This document shows positions 1 to 8,945 of a stretch of DNA of 64,000 bases, one piece after another. Source of the stretch: Irregularibacter muris. Its GTDB lineage: Bacteria > Bacillota > Clostridia > Eubacteriales > Garciellaceae. Made by a program: the position numbers and the translations under genes. Within the stretch, counting starts at the first letter, position 1, and the number at the start of each line of letters is the position of its first letter. Below the pieces are notes generated by a model that was given only the letters and a program-made list of their open reading frames with translations, searched no databases and was not told where the DNA came from. Location of the stretch: positions 1 to 64,000 of the forward strand of contig NZ_JANKAS010000006.1 in NCBI RefSeq assembly GCF_024622505.1, read 5' to 3'.

Positions 1-42
1 TTGCAAGGAGAAAAAGCTCAAACCTTCGCTAATGTCCTATAA
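1..42 (+). CDS. C-terminal end of an upstream gene (partial)
   Basis: An open frame runs from the window edge to a TAA at 40-42 and encodes 13 residues ending in QTFANVL. No start is visible, so this is read as the tail of a gene lying mostly upstream. The product cannot be identified. It could also be chance open frame, since it is very short. Confidence 0.4.
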   Translation: MQGEKAQTFANVL

Positions 43-78
43 GGTTATTTTAGCATTAGGGTATTCTTAATAAAAATA

Positions 79-117
79 AATAAGTTTATAGCTACGATTA
101 TTAGCTACAAACTTATT
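79..117. promoter_or_regulatory. Inverted repeat upstream of the flavin reductase gene
   Basis: Two 16-nt arms (79-94 and 102-117) pair with a single mismatch around a 7-nt spacer: AATAAGTTT-A-TAGCTA and TAGCTA-C-AAACTTATT. The repeat ends 18 nt before the start at 135 and is not followed by a T-run. It is more likely an operator or mRNA leader hairpin than a terminator. The binding protein is unknown. Confidence 0.4.
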
Positions 118-134
118 ATACGAGGAGATAGTTT

Positions 135-647
135 ATGAAAAGAAAAGCAATCAAGTTTAATGAATATTCACCAGAGGCATTAGAGCAGCTAAGGAGAGGT
201 GCATTTTTAACTGTAAAAGATGGAGATGAAGTAAATACCATGACAATTGGTTGGGGGAGTATTAGCGTAATTTGGAACAAACCCATATTTATGGTTGCCG
301 TTAGATATTCAAGACATACTTATAATTTAATTGAGAATGCTAAGGAATTCACCGTAAGCATTCCCTTGAACAATGATTTGAAGAAGGAATTGGCTTACTG
401 TGGAACAAAGTCGGGAAGAGATGTAAATAAGTTTGAAGAATGCAATCTAAGTTTGGAAGAAGGACAAAAGATATCTACTCCTGTAATTGGCCAATGTGAA
501 CTTCATTATGAATGTAAAGTTGTTTATCAACAGGCTATGGAACCAGCTACACTAGATGAAAAAATAAAGGATGGTTTCTATTCAAATAATGACTACCATG
601 TATTTTATTTTGGAGAGATATTGGATTCTTATTTGTTAGAGAACTAA
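135..647 (+). CDS. Flavin reductase family protein (FMN-binding)
   Basis: The 170-residue product matches the flavin-reductase-like split-barrel family, small FMN-binding proteins that act as flavin reductases or flavin-dependent oxidoreductases in the cytoplasm. Visible family features are the N-terminal GAFLTVKDGDEVNTMTIGWG stretch, the R-Y-S-R-H-T-Y motif followed by FTVSIP, and CGTKSGRDVNKF, the usual flavin phosphate-binding neighbourhood. Length is normal for the family. The start is supported by CGAGGAG about 9 nt upstream. The gene stands alone, with an inverted repeat before it and a terminator after it. The physiological substrate cannot be deduced. Confidence 0.8.
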   Translation: MKRKAIKFNEYSPEALEQLRRGAFLTVKDGDEVNTMTIGWGSISVIWNKPIFMVAVRYSRHTYNLIENAKEFTVSIPLNNDLKKELAYCGTKSGRDVNKFEECNLSLEEGQKISTPVIGQCELHYECKVVYQQAMEPATLDEKIKDGFYSNNDYHVFYFGEILDSYLLEN

Positions 648-673
648 ATGAGGAACAGTAGCCTTACTATTTT

Positions 674-709
674 AGAGTGATTTGCTTTTAAAGCGAGTCA
701 CTCTTTTTT
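674..709 (+). terminator. Rho-independent terminator after the flavin reductase gene
   Basis: Arms AGAGTGA (674-680) and TCACTCT (698-704) enclose a loop that itself contains GCTTTTAAAGC. A run of T residues follows, to 709. Confidence 0.8.
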
Positions 710-775
710 ATCTTGCAGTAATTATATTTTAATTATATTTCTTCTTTATACTTTAGCTATAGGAGGAATGAAAAA

Positions 776-1492
776 ATGAAAAATATTATTGAAACAAGCA
801 ATTTAACCAAAATATTTAAAAATGAAAAAGCAATTAATGGAGTATCCATTCATGTCAAAGAAAATTCTGTCTACGGTTTATTAGGACCCAATGGGGCAGG
901 AAAGTCTACGTTATTAAAGATGCTCACAGGAGTTTTGCATCCCACAGAGGGAAAAATTCTTCTCCATGGACGGGAATGGAGAAGAAAAGATCTACAAAGA
1001 ATTGGTTCTATGATTGAAGGGCCGGCGATCTATGAAAATTTAACCGCTTATGAGAATTTAGAAGTGTTGGCTTTATTACTGAAAATTCCAAAACAACGAA
1101 TCCATGAGGTCTTACAGATCGTTGGATTAGCAAAAACGGGAAAAAAAGTTACAAAGAAGTTTTCATTAGGAATGAAACAGCGTCTGGGAATTGGGATGGC
1201 ATTATTAAATCAGCCTAAAATCTTGATTTTGGACGAACCAACCAATGGATTAGACCCCATAGGCATTCAGGAACTTCGGGAATTGATTCGAAGCTTTCCT
1301 AAAAAAGGGATTACAGTCATCTTATCTAGTCACATGTTATCCGAAGTGCAGCAAGTGGCTGATGACATTGGCATCATCTCCCACGGTTATTTAGGCTTTG
1401 AAGGGAAAAATGATCAAAGTAAGTATGATTTAGAGGAACAGTTTATTGACATCGTTGGAAAAACCAATCGGGAGGTGGGGTTACGTGATTAA
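776..1492 (+). CDS. Lantibiotic/cationic-peptide resistance ABC transporter, ATP-binding subunit (CprA/EpiF-like)
   Basis: The 238-residue ATPase would drive a membrane exporter or expeller of lantibiotic-type peptides. Walker A is GPNGAGKST (about residues 37-45), the signature is FSLGMKQRLGIGMALL (about 129-144), and Walker B plus D-loop is ILILDEPTNGLDP. The LGMKQRLG signature is typical of the bacitracin/lantibiotic-immunity ATPase group. AGGAGG lies 7-8 nt before the ATG. The stop overlaps the next gene by 8 nt, and two permeases and a two-component system follow on the same strand. That order resembles the cprABC-K locus of Clostridioides difficile. The inducing peptide is unknown. Confidence 0.85.
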   Translation: MKNIIETSNLTKIFKNEKAINGVSIHVKENSVYGLLGPNGAGKSTLLKMLTGVLHPTEGKILLHGREWRRKDLQRIGSMIEGPAIYENLTAYENLEVLALLLKIPKQRIHEVLQIVGLAKTGKKVTKKFSLGMKQRLGIGMALLNQPKILILDEPTNGLDPIGIQELRELIRSFPKKGITVILSSHMLSEVQQVADDIGIISHGYLGFEGKNDQSKYDLEEQFIDIVGKTNREVGLRD

Positions 1493-2243
1493 TTTAATTC
1501 AAGCAGAATGGTTGAAAGAAAAACGTTCAGCCAATAAAAAACTTTTATTTGTCATACCCATTATCTTTATATTCTACAGTTTATTATTATCCTATCTTAT
1601 GGGAGGATCTGAAAATGCAAAACTGTATTTGGTGACCACTGCTTATAACTGGTATCCTTTAATGATTTTACCAATATTTATCAGTCTATTGTCTTGTAAT
1701 AGTTTGGCAAAAGAGAGAAAACATAAGAATGATCTATTTTATCAATCCTTAAATATTTCATCGGGTAAAGTCTATCTAGCTAAAGTCATTGTTGTAACTG
1801 TCGAATTCATACTGATTATGGCCGTTTCTTTTGCTCTATTATGGTTTATTGATAAAGGTTTCTTTCGTAATCCAATGGATTATAGGGAAGTTTTCTTAGC
1901 AACAATTTATTTAGTGGTTGGTAGCTTGCCACTGCTTGCTATTAGCTTTTTTATCTATCGATTGAGCAATCATTTTGTAGTTATCTTAGGAAATTTCTTA
2001 CTCAGTATTATTGCTGCTGTTGTAGCCATTCAGCCTTATTGGATTATCTTTCCATGGAGTTATAGTTTACGCATGATGGCACCAGCATTAGGAATTCATC
2101 CCAACGGTACCTTTGTGGAAGCGGGCAGTTACCTATTAAATGGGAAGGCTATTCCTATAGGTTTAGGGGTAGCTGTGGGGGTGTTTTTGGTCATGAGTGC
2201 TTTGACTTATTATTTAATAGAAAGACGTGAGAAAAATGTTTAA
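1485..2243 (+). CDS. Lantibiotic immunity ABC transporter permease (CprB/EpiE/MutE-like)
   Basis: An integral membrane protein of about 252 residues with six likely transmembrane helices, opening with INLIQAEWLKEKRSANKK, the usual positively charged N-terminal tail of the MutE/EpiE permease family. I place the start at the GTG at 1485 because GGAGGTGGGG ends 4 nt before it. The longer open frame, from 1446, has no ribosome site and lies inside the ATPase gene. It overlaps both neighbours by a few bases, so it is translationally coupled in the operon. With the ATPase and the next permease it should form one peptide-removing transporter. Confidence 0.8.
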   Translation: MINLIQAEWLKEKRSANKKLLFVIPIIFIFYSLLLSYLMGGSENAKLYLVTTAYNWYPLMILPIFISLLSCNSLAKERKHKNDLFYQSLNISSGKVYLAKVIVVTVEFILIMAVSFALLWFIDKGFFRNPMDYREVFLATIYLVVGSLPLLAISFFIYRLSNHFVVILGNFLLSIIAAVVAIQPYWIIFPWSYSLRMMAPALGIHPNGTFVEAGSYLLNGKAIPIGLGVAVGVFLVMSALTYYLIERREKNV

Positions 2244-2997
2244 TTTACTTCATGCCCATTGGAAGAAAACAAAGAGAACCTTTCTGCGACCGATGTTGGT
2301 ATTCCTTCCAGTGATTTATAGCTTAATGATTTTTACCTATTTTTTCGTTTCAAAGAATAGGACTGTTTACGCTGAAAATGAATATGCGATGTTCTTTTTA
2401 TTGTTAGCTTTGAGCATTCAGTTTGTGTCGGGAACTCTCATTGTTTTATTTGTCAATCTGGATAAACAGGCTGGAAATTTTGGGAATGAGTTAACTATCG
2501 GTGTTCCTAGATCTAAGTTATTGCTATCCAAATGCCTATTTCTTTTCCTATTGTTATTAGGCGTTGAATTCATTGCCACAACTACATTTATCCTTGCTCA
2601 AATTATGGTGAGAGGAAGTTGGATTGGATTTTCCCAGCTTGGCAGCTACTTATTTTTTATTCCACTATTGATGCTTCCCCAATTGTTCATCTATTTATGG
2701 GTATCCTATCCATTCCATATGACTGGAACATTAATTGTAAGTAGCCTGTCTTTTCTAACAGCAGTATTGATGGGAACAACAGATTTAGGCACAGGTATTT
2801 GGATTTTTATTCCCCCCGTTTGGTTAACTCGAGTTGTTTTTGGCCTTATTCCTGTGACTTCAGAACTTACACAAAGTTATCAAGAAATTTCCTTACTGAA
2901 AATGATTCCCACAGCATTGATTGTGTCTTGCATCCTCTTTTTAGGCCTGTATTTTTGGTACAATAATTGGGAAGGGCAAGGTAGATTGGAGGAATAA
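2227..2997 (+). CDS. Lantibiotic immunity ABC transporter permease (CprC/EpiG/MutG-like)
   Basis: A second six-helix permease of about 256 residues, matching the MutG/EpiG partner subunit. The start is GTG at 2227 or ATG at 2236 (three codons later); the ribosome site is weak and translation probably depends on coupling to the overlapping upstream gene. Hydrophobic segments are spread over the whole length, with N-terminal HAHWKKTKRTF on the cytoplasmic side. The stop is followed after one base by the response-regulator start, so all five genes from 776 to 5007 form one transcription unit. Confidence 0.78.
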   Translation: MRKMFNLLHAHWKKTKRTFLRPMLVFLPVIYSLMIFTYFFVSKNRTVYAENEYAMFFLLLALSIQFVSGTLIVLFVNLDKQAGNFGNELTIGVPRSKLLLSKCLFLFLLLLGVEFIATTTFILAQIMVRGSWIGFSQLGSYLFFIPLLMLPQLFIYLWVSYPFHMTGTLIVSSLSFLTAVLMGTTDLGTGIWIFIPPVWLTRVVFGLIPVTSELTQSYQEISLLKMIPTALIVSCILFLGLYFWYNNWEGQGRLEE

Positions 2998-2998
2998 A

Positions 2999-3670
2999 AT
3001 GAATACTATTTTAGTCATTGATGATGATATAGACTTATTGAACTTGATCCGAAGAGCCTTGGAAAAAGACCATTATCACGTAAAGACGAGAGCAGTATTA
3101 TCTGAAGTAAGTCAAAAGGATTTATCCAGTTGTGACTTATTACTGCTTGATGTCATGATGCCGGAAAAAGATGGCTTTACTTTTTTAAGAGAACATCGAG
3201 GGATAATTGATGCGCCTGTACTTTTTTTAACGGCGAAAGATTTTGAGCAAGACAAATTGGAAGGCTTTGCCTCTGGTGGAGATGATTATATTACAAAGCC
3301 TTTTTCCATAAAGGAATTGCGGGCACGGGTATCTGCTCATTTGAGACGAGAAAAAAGAGAAAAACGCATACGTTTAGTAGATGGAGCTATTAGTTGTGAT
3401 TTGATCCAAAAGAACTTTTATGTAGAAGATGAGCAAATACCTTTAACAGCAAGTGAATTTGAAATTTGCTTGCTGCTTTTAAAAAATAAAGGACAAGTAT
3501 TTACGAAAGAAGATATTTATGTTGCTGTATATGGGTACGATGCTATGGGAGATAGTCAATCAACTATTACAGAACGGGTAAAACAAATCCGCAAGAAATT
3601 TAAAGAAGTGGAGTTCAATCCAATACAGACGGTTTGGGGGATCGGATATAAATGGGCAGTCGAACATTAA
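2999..3670 (+). CDS. OmpR-family response regulator
   Basis: A 223-residue DNA-binding response regulator. The receiver domain (about 1-115) has the acidic pair DDD near the N-terminus, the phospho-acceptor Asp in LLLLDVMMPEKDG, the Thr in FLTAKD and the Lys in KPFS. The C-terminal half is a winged helix (LTASEFEICLLLLKNKGQVF, then ITERVKQIRKKF). It lies in the cprABC-like operon and overlaps the kinase gene by 19 nt. I infer that it controls this operon and perhaps the two BceAB-type operons in this window, which carry matching operators and have no regulator of their own. Confidence 0.9.
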   Translation: MNTILVIDDDIDLLNLIRRALEKDHYHVKTRAVLSEVSQKDLSSCDLLLLDVMMPEKDGFTFLREHRGIIDAPVLFLTAKDFEQDKLEGFASGGDDYITKPFSIKELRARVSAHLRREKREKRIRLVDGAISCDLIQKNFYVEDEQIPLTASEFEICLLLLKNKGQVFTKEDIYVAVYGYDAMGDSQSTITERVKQIRKKFKEVEFNPIQTVWGIGYKWAVEH

Positions 3671-5007
3671 AAGGGCTATTAACTCGATTTGTTATTACAG
3701 AATTGTTTTATAGTATTATAGTTGTATTTTTAATCCTTTTTGGGATAGCCTATTCCATTGGTACAGGTTTTACTTATCCAGCAGACTATCCAGAAAAACA
3801 ATTCCCTCTTATGGAAGAAAGAGTACGGCAAGGAGAAGTTACCCTTGATGATTTTCCCAGCTTTTACGGTGTGCAAATTGAGGATAAAAACGGGGAAATT
3901 TTATCCTCAACTATGGAGACAAAAGATAGAGAATATGTCAAGAATGCTAAGGAAGAAGGAAGTGCTCAGTCTGCACATCTCTTCGCCTCTAAACAATTTA
4001 TGTATTTACAAAATGAGGGACAGAACATTATTCTGAGCTATCGAATTGGTAGTGACTTTATGTCACCAGTTTTGAGAAAGTATTTGCCCAATGCAGAAGT
4101 CTTACTTTTGATTGTTTCTTTTGCACTATGGGTCCTTGGATTTTTGTTAATCCTTGGCTATTTTACCCGAGGGATATATAAAGAATTAATTAAAATCAGT
4201 GAAACTAATGATGAAATTCGCCAGATGAACCTTGATTTTCCAGTTCCCAAGAGCAAAGTAAAAGAAATCAACCAAGTCTTAACTTCACTGGATATGATGA
4301 GGCAAGAACTAGCCAGTTCTCTAAAAAAACAATGGCAAGTACAAAAAAGCCAAAGGGATACATTACAGGCCCTAACACATGATATTCGTACCCCGATCAC
4401 TTTGATTAATGGAAATCTTGAGTTGATACAAGAAACCCAGCCCAGCCCAGAACAGTCTGAGTTACTTATGAACTTAGAGAAAGGGGTGACCCGTTTAAAT
4501 CAATATATCCAAGAATTGAAGGAGCTCTCAGGTATCTCTAGCCACAAAGAAGAGAAGTCACCTATAACAAAACAACTGATTTCTGATTGGTGTTCCTTTG
4601 CCAAAAGTATGGCAATGAAGAATAAAATAAATATTAAAATTATCCATAAACAATCTTCTAAGCTGCTTATCCAGTCAGAAGAGCTAAGTAAAGCATTCCA
4701 AAACGTCTTACAAAATGCGGTGGATTATTCTCCGGAAGGTTCAGATATCACCCTTTCTTTTGAGGACCACCCAGAAGAATATCGCATTACGGTTATGGAT
4801 TCAGGGCAAGGGTTTAGTGAAGAAGCATTGAAACAGGGAACCAGGCGTTTTTATACCTCTTCAGCAGAACGAAGCGGACATATAGGCCTGGGGCTAACAA
4901 TCGTTCATGAGATTATGATGAAAAATCGGGGAAGGGTAACTTTATCCAATGAGAAAGTAAAGGATGAAATAATTGGTGGAAAAGTAATCTTAACTTTGAA
5001 GAAATAA
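3652..5007 (+). CDS. Sensor histidine kinase (CprK/lantibiotic-sensor type)
   Basis: A 451-residue membrane kinase. Two transmembrane helices (about 13-35 and 148-170) flank an extracellular domain of roughly 110 residues, a HAMP-like linker follows, then the H-box LTHDIRTPITLI, N-box NVLQNAVDYSPEG, and G-boxes DSGQGFS and GHIGLGLTIV. The sizeable external domain argues against the loop-less intramembrane-sensing BceS class and fits a kinase that senses peptides directly, as in CprK or lantibiotic systems. The start overlaps the regulator gene. It should phosphorylate the regulator at 2999-3670. Confidence 0.87.
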   Translation: MGSRTLKGLLTRFVITELFYSIIVVFLILFGIAYSIGTGFTYPADYPEKQFPLMEERVRQGEVTLDDFPSFYGVQIEDKNGEILSSTMETKDREYVKNAKEEGSAQSAHLFASKQFMYLQNEGQNIILSYRIGSDFMSPVLRKYLPNAEVLLLIVSFALWVLGFLLILGYFTRGIYKELIKISETNDEIRQMNLDFPVPKSKVKEINQVLTSLDMMRQELASSLKKQWQVQKSQRDTLQALTHDIRTPITLINGNLELIQETQPSPEQSELLMNLEKGVTRLNQYIQELKELSGISSHKEEKSPITKQLISDWCSFAKSMAMKNKINIKIIHKQSSKLLIQSEELSKAFQNVLQNAVDYSPEGSDITLSFEDHPEEYRITVMDSGQGFSEEALKQGTRRFYTSSAERSGHIGLGLTIVHEIMMKNRGRVTLSNEKVKDEIIGGKVILTLKK

Positions 5008-5108
5008 GTAGGCGTTCTGTCTATTTGCTACCAAATCAGTTCCTATATTTTTAAATTGAGTAATACAATGTTTTATCTACAGTGTAAATTGAAATTTTAA
5101 TCATTAAA

Positions 5109-5183
5109 CTTACAAAAATGTAAGGCTAGAGGGGGAAATGTAAGCCAAAGAAATGGCGGGGGCATTTTCCTTTTTTATATAAT
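5109..5183 (+). promoter_or_regulatory. BceR-type operator and promoter of the first BceAB operon
   Basis: A perfect inverted repeat CTTACA-AAAA-TGTAAG lies at 5109-5124, with an extra half-site TGTAAG at 5139-5144. A -10 hexamer TATAAT is at 5178-5183 and no good -35 is seen at the right distance, which fits an activator-dependent promoter. The TNACA-N4-TGTAA pattern is the published signature for BceR-like regulators. The same motif recurs at 15341-15358 before the second BceAB pair. Confidence 0.7.
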
Positions 5184-5216
5184 AATGAACAGGAAGAAAA
5201 AATTGGAGGAATGAAT

Positions 5217-5984
5217 ATGACACTATTAGAAGTGAGAAATTTAAAGAAAACATATCGTACAAGATTTGGTGGCGCTCCTGTTCACGCTCTCACAAATGTT
5301 GCATTTTCTGTGGAAGAAGGAGAATATATCGCTATCATGGGTGAGTCAGGATCAGGTAAGACCACCTTGTTAAACATATTAGCTGCACTTGACAAGCCCA
5401 CAAAGGGAGAAGTTTTGTTAAATGGCAAGAGTATATCGGCCATAAAGGAGAAGGAGATTTCAGCATTTAGAAGGGATAATCTAGGCTTTGTATTTCAAGA
5501 TTTTAATTTGTTGGATAATTTCTCCATAGAGGATAATATCTATCTTCCCCTTGTTTTATCTGGGAAGACCTATGAAGAAATGAATCAAAGATTAAAACCC
5601 ATAGCCAAGAAGTTAGAGATTGATGATCTATTGAAGAAATTTCCCTATGAGGTTTCAGGGGGACAAAAACAAAGAACGGCAATTGCTAGGGCGCTTATTA
5701 CCAACCCAGAAATAATTCTTGCAGATGAGCCTACAGGGGCTCTTGATTCCAGGTCTTCAGAAGGATTGTTAAAGATTTTTTCTAATATTAATAACGAGGG
5801 GCAGACCATTGTCATGGTCACTCATAGTACAAAGGCTGCCAGCCATGCCAAGAGGGTTTTATTCATTCGAGATGGAGAGGTATTTCATCAACTTTACAAA
5901 GCATCCCAGACCAATGAACAAATGTATCAGAAAATATCCGATACCCTTACGACGATCGCAACAGGTGGTGCAAGAGATGAGTAA
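5217..5984 (+). CDS. BceA-type antimicrobial-peptide ABC transporter, ATP-binding subunit
   Basis: A cytoplasmic ATPase of 255 residues from the MacB/BceA group. It has Walker A GESGSGKTT, Q-loop VFQDFNLLDNFS, signature VSGGQKQRTAIARAL and Walker B IILADEPTGALDS. The FNLLDNFS and SGGQKQR forms are characteristic of BceA-like proteins that energise removal of bacitracin, lantibiotics and similar compounds from lipid-II cycle intermediates. I prefer the ATG at 5217 over that at 5211, because the GGAGGA site ends directly at 5210. It overlaps the permease gene by 8 nt. No kinase or regulator gene lies downstream. Confidence 0.85.
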   Translation: MTLLEVRNLKKTYRTRFGGAPVHALTNVAFSVEEGEYIAIMGESGSGKTTLLNILAALDKPTKGEVLLNGKSISAIKEKEISAFRRDNLGFVFQDFNLLDNFSIEDNIYLPLVLSGKTYEEMNQRLKPIAKKLEIDDLLKKFPYEVSGGQKQRTAIARALITNPEIILADEPTGALDSRSSEGLLKIFSNINNEGQTIVMVTHSTKAASHAKRVLFIRDGEVFHQLYKASQTNEQMYQKISDTLTTIATGGARDE

Positions 5985-7938
5985 ATCATTCTACATTAAA
6001 CTTGCATGGAATAATATAAAGAAGAATTCTAAGAGTTATATCCCTTATATATTAACCTGTATAGGTATGATTATCATGTTTTATAATATGTGTTATTTAC
6101 TAATTGCTAAGGAAATAGGATATGATGATGCAAGCTTAAGGAGCATCTTGGGTTTTGGGACGATCGTTACAGGTGTATTTGCCTTTATATTCCTGTCCTA
6201 TACCAATAGATTCTTAATTCGACAAAGGAAGAAGGAATTTGGATTATTTAACATACTGGGTATGGAGAAAAGACATATCTCAAGGGTTATGTTATTGGAA
6301 ACTTTGATGATATCGACCATTAGCCTTGTAATAGGGGTTCTGGGCGGAATAGCCATTAGTAAACTTTTAGCGCTATTGCTTTTAAGAATTATAAACTTTG
6401 ATGTGGTATTTGGATTTGAGATTCCTATAAATGCCGTTTTAATTACCATGGGCGTATTTATCTTAACCTTTACAATTAACCTGATATACAACATCCTTCA
6501 GGTACATCTATCAAAACCTATTGAGTTGTTGAGGGGTGGTAATGTAGGGGAAAAGGAACCAAAGACAAAATGGCTTTCAGCAATTATTGGTGTAATAAGT
6601 TTAGGGATTGGGTACTATTTGGCTTTGACCATAGAGTCTCCCCTGGCGGCATTGAGTAGGTTTTTTATTGCCGTAATACTTGTGATTTTAGGAACACATA
6701 ATCTATTTAAAGCAGGCAGTATTGCCCTATTAAAATCCCTTAGGAAAAATAAAAACTATTATTACAAGACAAATCACTTTATATCGGTATCGGGTATGAT
6801 CTATCGTATGAAACAAAATGCAGCAGGTCTTGCAAATATTTGTATATTATCCACTGCAGTCATTCTTACACTGTCCACTACAGTGTCATTATATGTCGGG
6901 GTTGAGGACGTCTTACGTGCCAGATATCCTAGAAATATAACCATAAGCGGTGATAATATTTCCAATAAGGATATTCAAGAAATAGAGGATATCATCAACC
7001 AACAAGTAGCAAAGGCCAATCTTACAAAGGAAGACGTATATAGCCAGAGAAATATGAGTTTTCTAACATCCCAAGAAGGTGAAAAATTTAATATTGCTAA
7101 GGAGTATGCAGGGGAGAATTTAGCCTTATTGGTATTTCTCACTGTAGATAATTATAATGAGATAGAAGATCAAGATGTGTCCTTAGAAGAAGGAGAGGCT
7201 TTCGTATACGAGCTAAATGGTAAAATTCCTGGGGATAAAATTGTTTTAAATAATTTTGAGCTGAATATAAAGGAAAGATTGGATTCCTTTGAATATGAGG
7301 GAGAGAGTACAGCAATTATCGCGGATAGTCATTATATCGTTGTGGATAGTTTGGAAACCATCGAAAAAATCTATCGTTCATTGGAAGACAGTGAAGATGT
7401 TCCGGAACTCTCCTATTATCATGGATTCGATATTAATGCTGACAGTGAAACGCAAATAAATTTAACCGCATCATTGAAAAGTGCGTTAGATAATACGGAG
7501 TTTGATTTATTAGTAGAAGATGTGGAAGGCTCAAGAACAGGTTTTTATTCCACTTACGGCGGGCTACTTTTCTTAGGGATATTTATAGGTCTATTGTTTA
7601 TACTTGCAACGGTGCTTATCATCTACTATAAGCAAATTGCAGAAGGCTTTGATGACAAGGATCGGTTTGAAATCATGCAGAAGGTTGGAATGAGCCACAG
7701 AGAGATTAAAAAAGCAATCCACAGTCAGATATTGACGGTATTTTTTCTCCCCCTTGTGACGGCAGTAATTCATATAGCTATTGCTTTCCCTATGGTAACG
7801 AAATTACTATTGTTATTTGGTTTGACCAATACACCTTTATTTGCAATCTGCACCGCTGCAACAATTATAGTTTTCGTTTTCTTCTATACAATAATATATT
7901 CTATGACAGCTAGAACCTATTACAAGATAGTTCAGTAG
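5977..7938 (+). CDS. BceB-type ABC transporter permease
   Basis: A permease of 653 residues with the BceB layout: one N-terminal helix, two FtsX-type membrane blocks, a large extracellular domain of about 200 residues (roughly 300-520, acidic and Asn-rich), and a last block of helices ending in TIIYSMTARTYYKIV. The large external domain is the substrate-sensing part in this family. The start is the ATG at 5977, backed by AGGTGG 9 nt upstream; the open frame continues 56 codons further but only as a shadow of the ATPase gene. Partner of the ATPase at 5217-5984. Confidence 0.85.
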   Translation: MSKSFYIKLAWNNIKKNSKSYIPYILTCIGMIIMFYNMCYLLIAKEIGYDDASLRSILGFGTIVTGVFAFIFLSYTNRFLIRQRKKEFGLFNILGMEKRHISRVMLLETLMISTISLVIGVLGGIAISKLLALLLLRIINFDVVFGFEIPINAVLITMGVFILTFTINLIYNILQVHLSKPIELLRGGNVGEKEPKTKWLSAIIGVISLGIGYYLALTIESPLAALSRFFIAVILVILGTHNLFKAGSIALLKSLRKNKNYYYKTNHFISVSGMIYRMKQNAAGLANICILSTAVILTLSTTVSLYVGVEDVLRARYPRNITISGDNISNKDIQEIEDIINQQVAKANLTKEDVYSQRNMSFLTSQEGEKFNIAKEYAGENLALLVFLTVDNYNEIEDQDVSLEEGEAFVYELNGKIPGDKIVLNNFELNIKERLDSFEYEGESTAIIADSHYIVVDSLETIEKIYRSLEDSEDVPELSYYHGFDINADSETQINLTASLKSALDNTEFDLLVEDVEGSRTGFYSTYGGLLFLGIFIGLLFILATVLIIYYKQIAEGFDDKDRFEIMQKVGMSHREIKKAIHSQILTVFFLPLVTAVIHIAIAFPMVTKLLLLFGLTNTPLFAICTAATIIVFVFFYTIIYSMTARTYYKIVQ

Positions 7939-7971
7939 ATTGAACGAGATTATACTTTTAAGAAAAATATC

Positions 7972-8010
7972 AATAGCTTCCTGTATATTTATTTACAGGA
8001 GGCTATTTTT
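7972..8010 (+). terminator. Rho-independent terminator after the first BceAB operon
   Basis: A 14-bp stem (7972-7985 with 7994-8007, one G-U pair) is followed by T residues. The next 150 bases up to the TetR gene show no coding or structural signal that I can support. Confidence 0.8.
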
Positions 8011-8160
8011 ACGTCTTCTAAATATTTAATCGATATTCACAGAGGATCTTTAAGAGTTTTTTCCTTTACATTCATTGCTTTTATATTCGTTAGTTTTATA
8101 GAAGACTATTGTATCAGAGGTTTTCGTGGCTCCCCAAGGGGATAAAGTAAAGCATTCTAT

Positions 8161-8742
8161 TCATTCTTTTCCCAATAAGCCATAAAAAAACAATCTTAAT
8201 ATTCCGTTCTTGTATTCAGGGCTGGTTTTAAGATAATCAGACTGCTCAATAATAGAAACTGACGAAAGAAGAAAGGCCAGAATTGCATCAGTTGGAATAC
8301 TTTCATCAATAGCTCCTTCTTTTTTACCCAATTCAATAAATTTATTGTACACTGAGATTGCTTTGGAATTGACAGCTTCCTTATATACCTGTTGAAAGGT
8401 TTTATCCTCCCATGCGTACTTACTAAAATCTGAGCGGCTGAGCTCATTTGTTACCTTATGTTTTTTATCCATAATGAGGGTAAGCTTTTCAGAAAAAGGA
8501 ATCTCTCTTTCTAATATTTCATCATACCCTTTAATCGCTTTATCTAAGTAGGAAACAAGTATTTCCTTAGCAAGAGTGTTTTTATCGCCAAAATAATTAT
8601 AGATAGTAACCTGAGAAACTTTAGCCTTTGAGGCTATTTCACTTATACCAACATCAGTTATGCCTCTCTCAGAAAAAAGTTCCCATGCAGCACGAATAAT
8701 GGAATCCTTTTTTATTTTTGTTCTTTTTTCATATCCATTCAT
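8161..8742 (-). CDS. TetR-family transcriptional repressor
   Basis: A 193-residue regulator. The N-terminal TetR helix-turn-helix is clear: AAWELFSERGITDVGISEIA, then KVSQVTIYNYFGDK. The C-terminal ligand domain is not recognisable beyond the usual helical pattern. It is transcribed away from the rifampin-phosphotransferase-like gene, and the gap between them holds an inverted repeat touching a strong promoter. The simplest reading is that it represses that gene, and perhaps itself, and is released by a small molecule. Confidence 0.85.
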   Translation of the reverse strand: MNGYEKRTKIKKDSIIRAAWELFSERGITDVGISEIASKAKVSQVTIYNYFGDKNTLAKEILVSYLDKAIKGYDEILEREIPFSEKLTLIMDKKHKVTNELSRSDFSKYAWEDKTFQQVYKEAVNSKAISVYNKFIELGKKEGAIDESIPTDAILAFLLSSVSIIEQSDYLKTSPEYKNGILRLFFYGLLGKE

Positions 8743-8771
8743 TTATATCACCGACATCCATTATAACATAG

Positions 8772-8842
8772 TTTTGAAATTAAATGAATTATATTTCAAA
8801 ATAATATTGACAATAAAATTCCGTAGATATATTATGAAATAT
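8772..8842 (+). promoter_or_regulatory. Promoter and candidate TetR operator of the dikinase gene
   Basis: A textbook promoter TTGACA (8807-8812)-N17-TATTAT (8830-8835) points to the gene at 8946. A perfect 9-bp inverted repeat, TTTTGAAAT (8772-8780) and ATTTCAAAA (8793-8801), sits immediately upstream. A second pair, ATATTTCA (8791-8798) and TGAAATAT (8835-8842), flanks the promoter itself. Either could be the TetR site. Confidence 0.65.
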
Positions 8843-8945
8843 AAGAGGTGATATTACAAAACTAAGCTAAATACTCTTTCTTAGACAGGGATGGAGCATG
8901 GAATAACTGAGAGATTAAGGATTATAAAATTTGTGGAGGGATATT

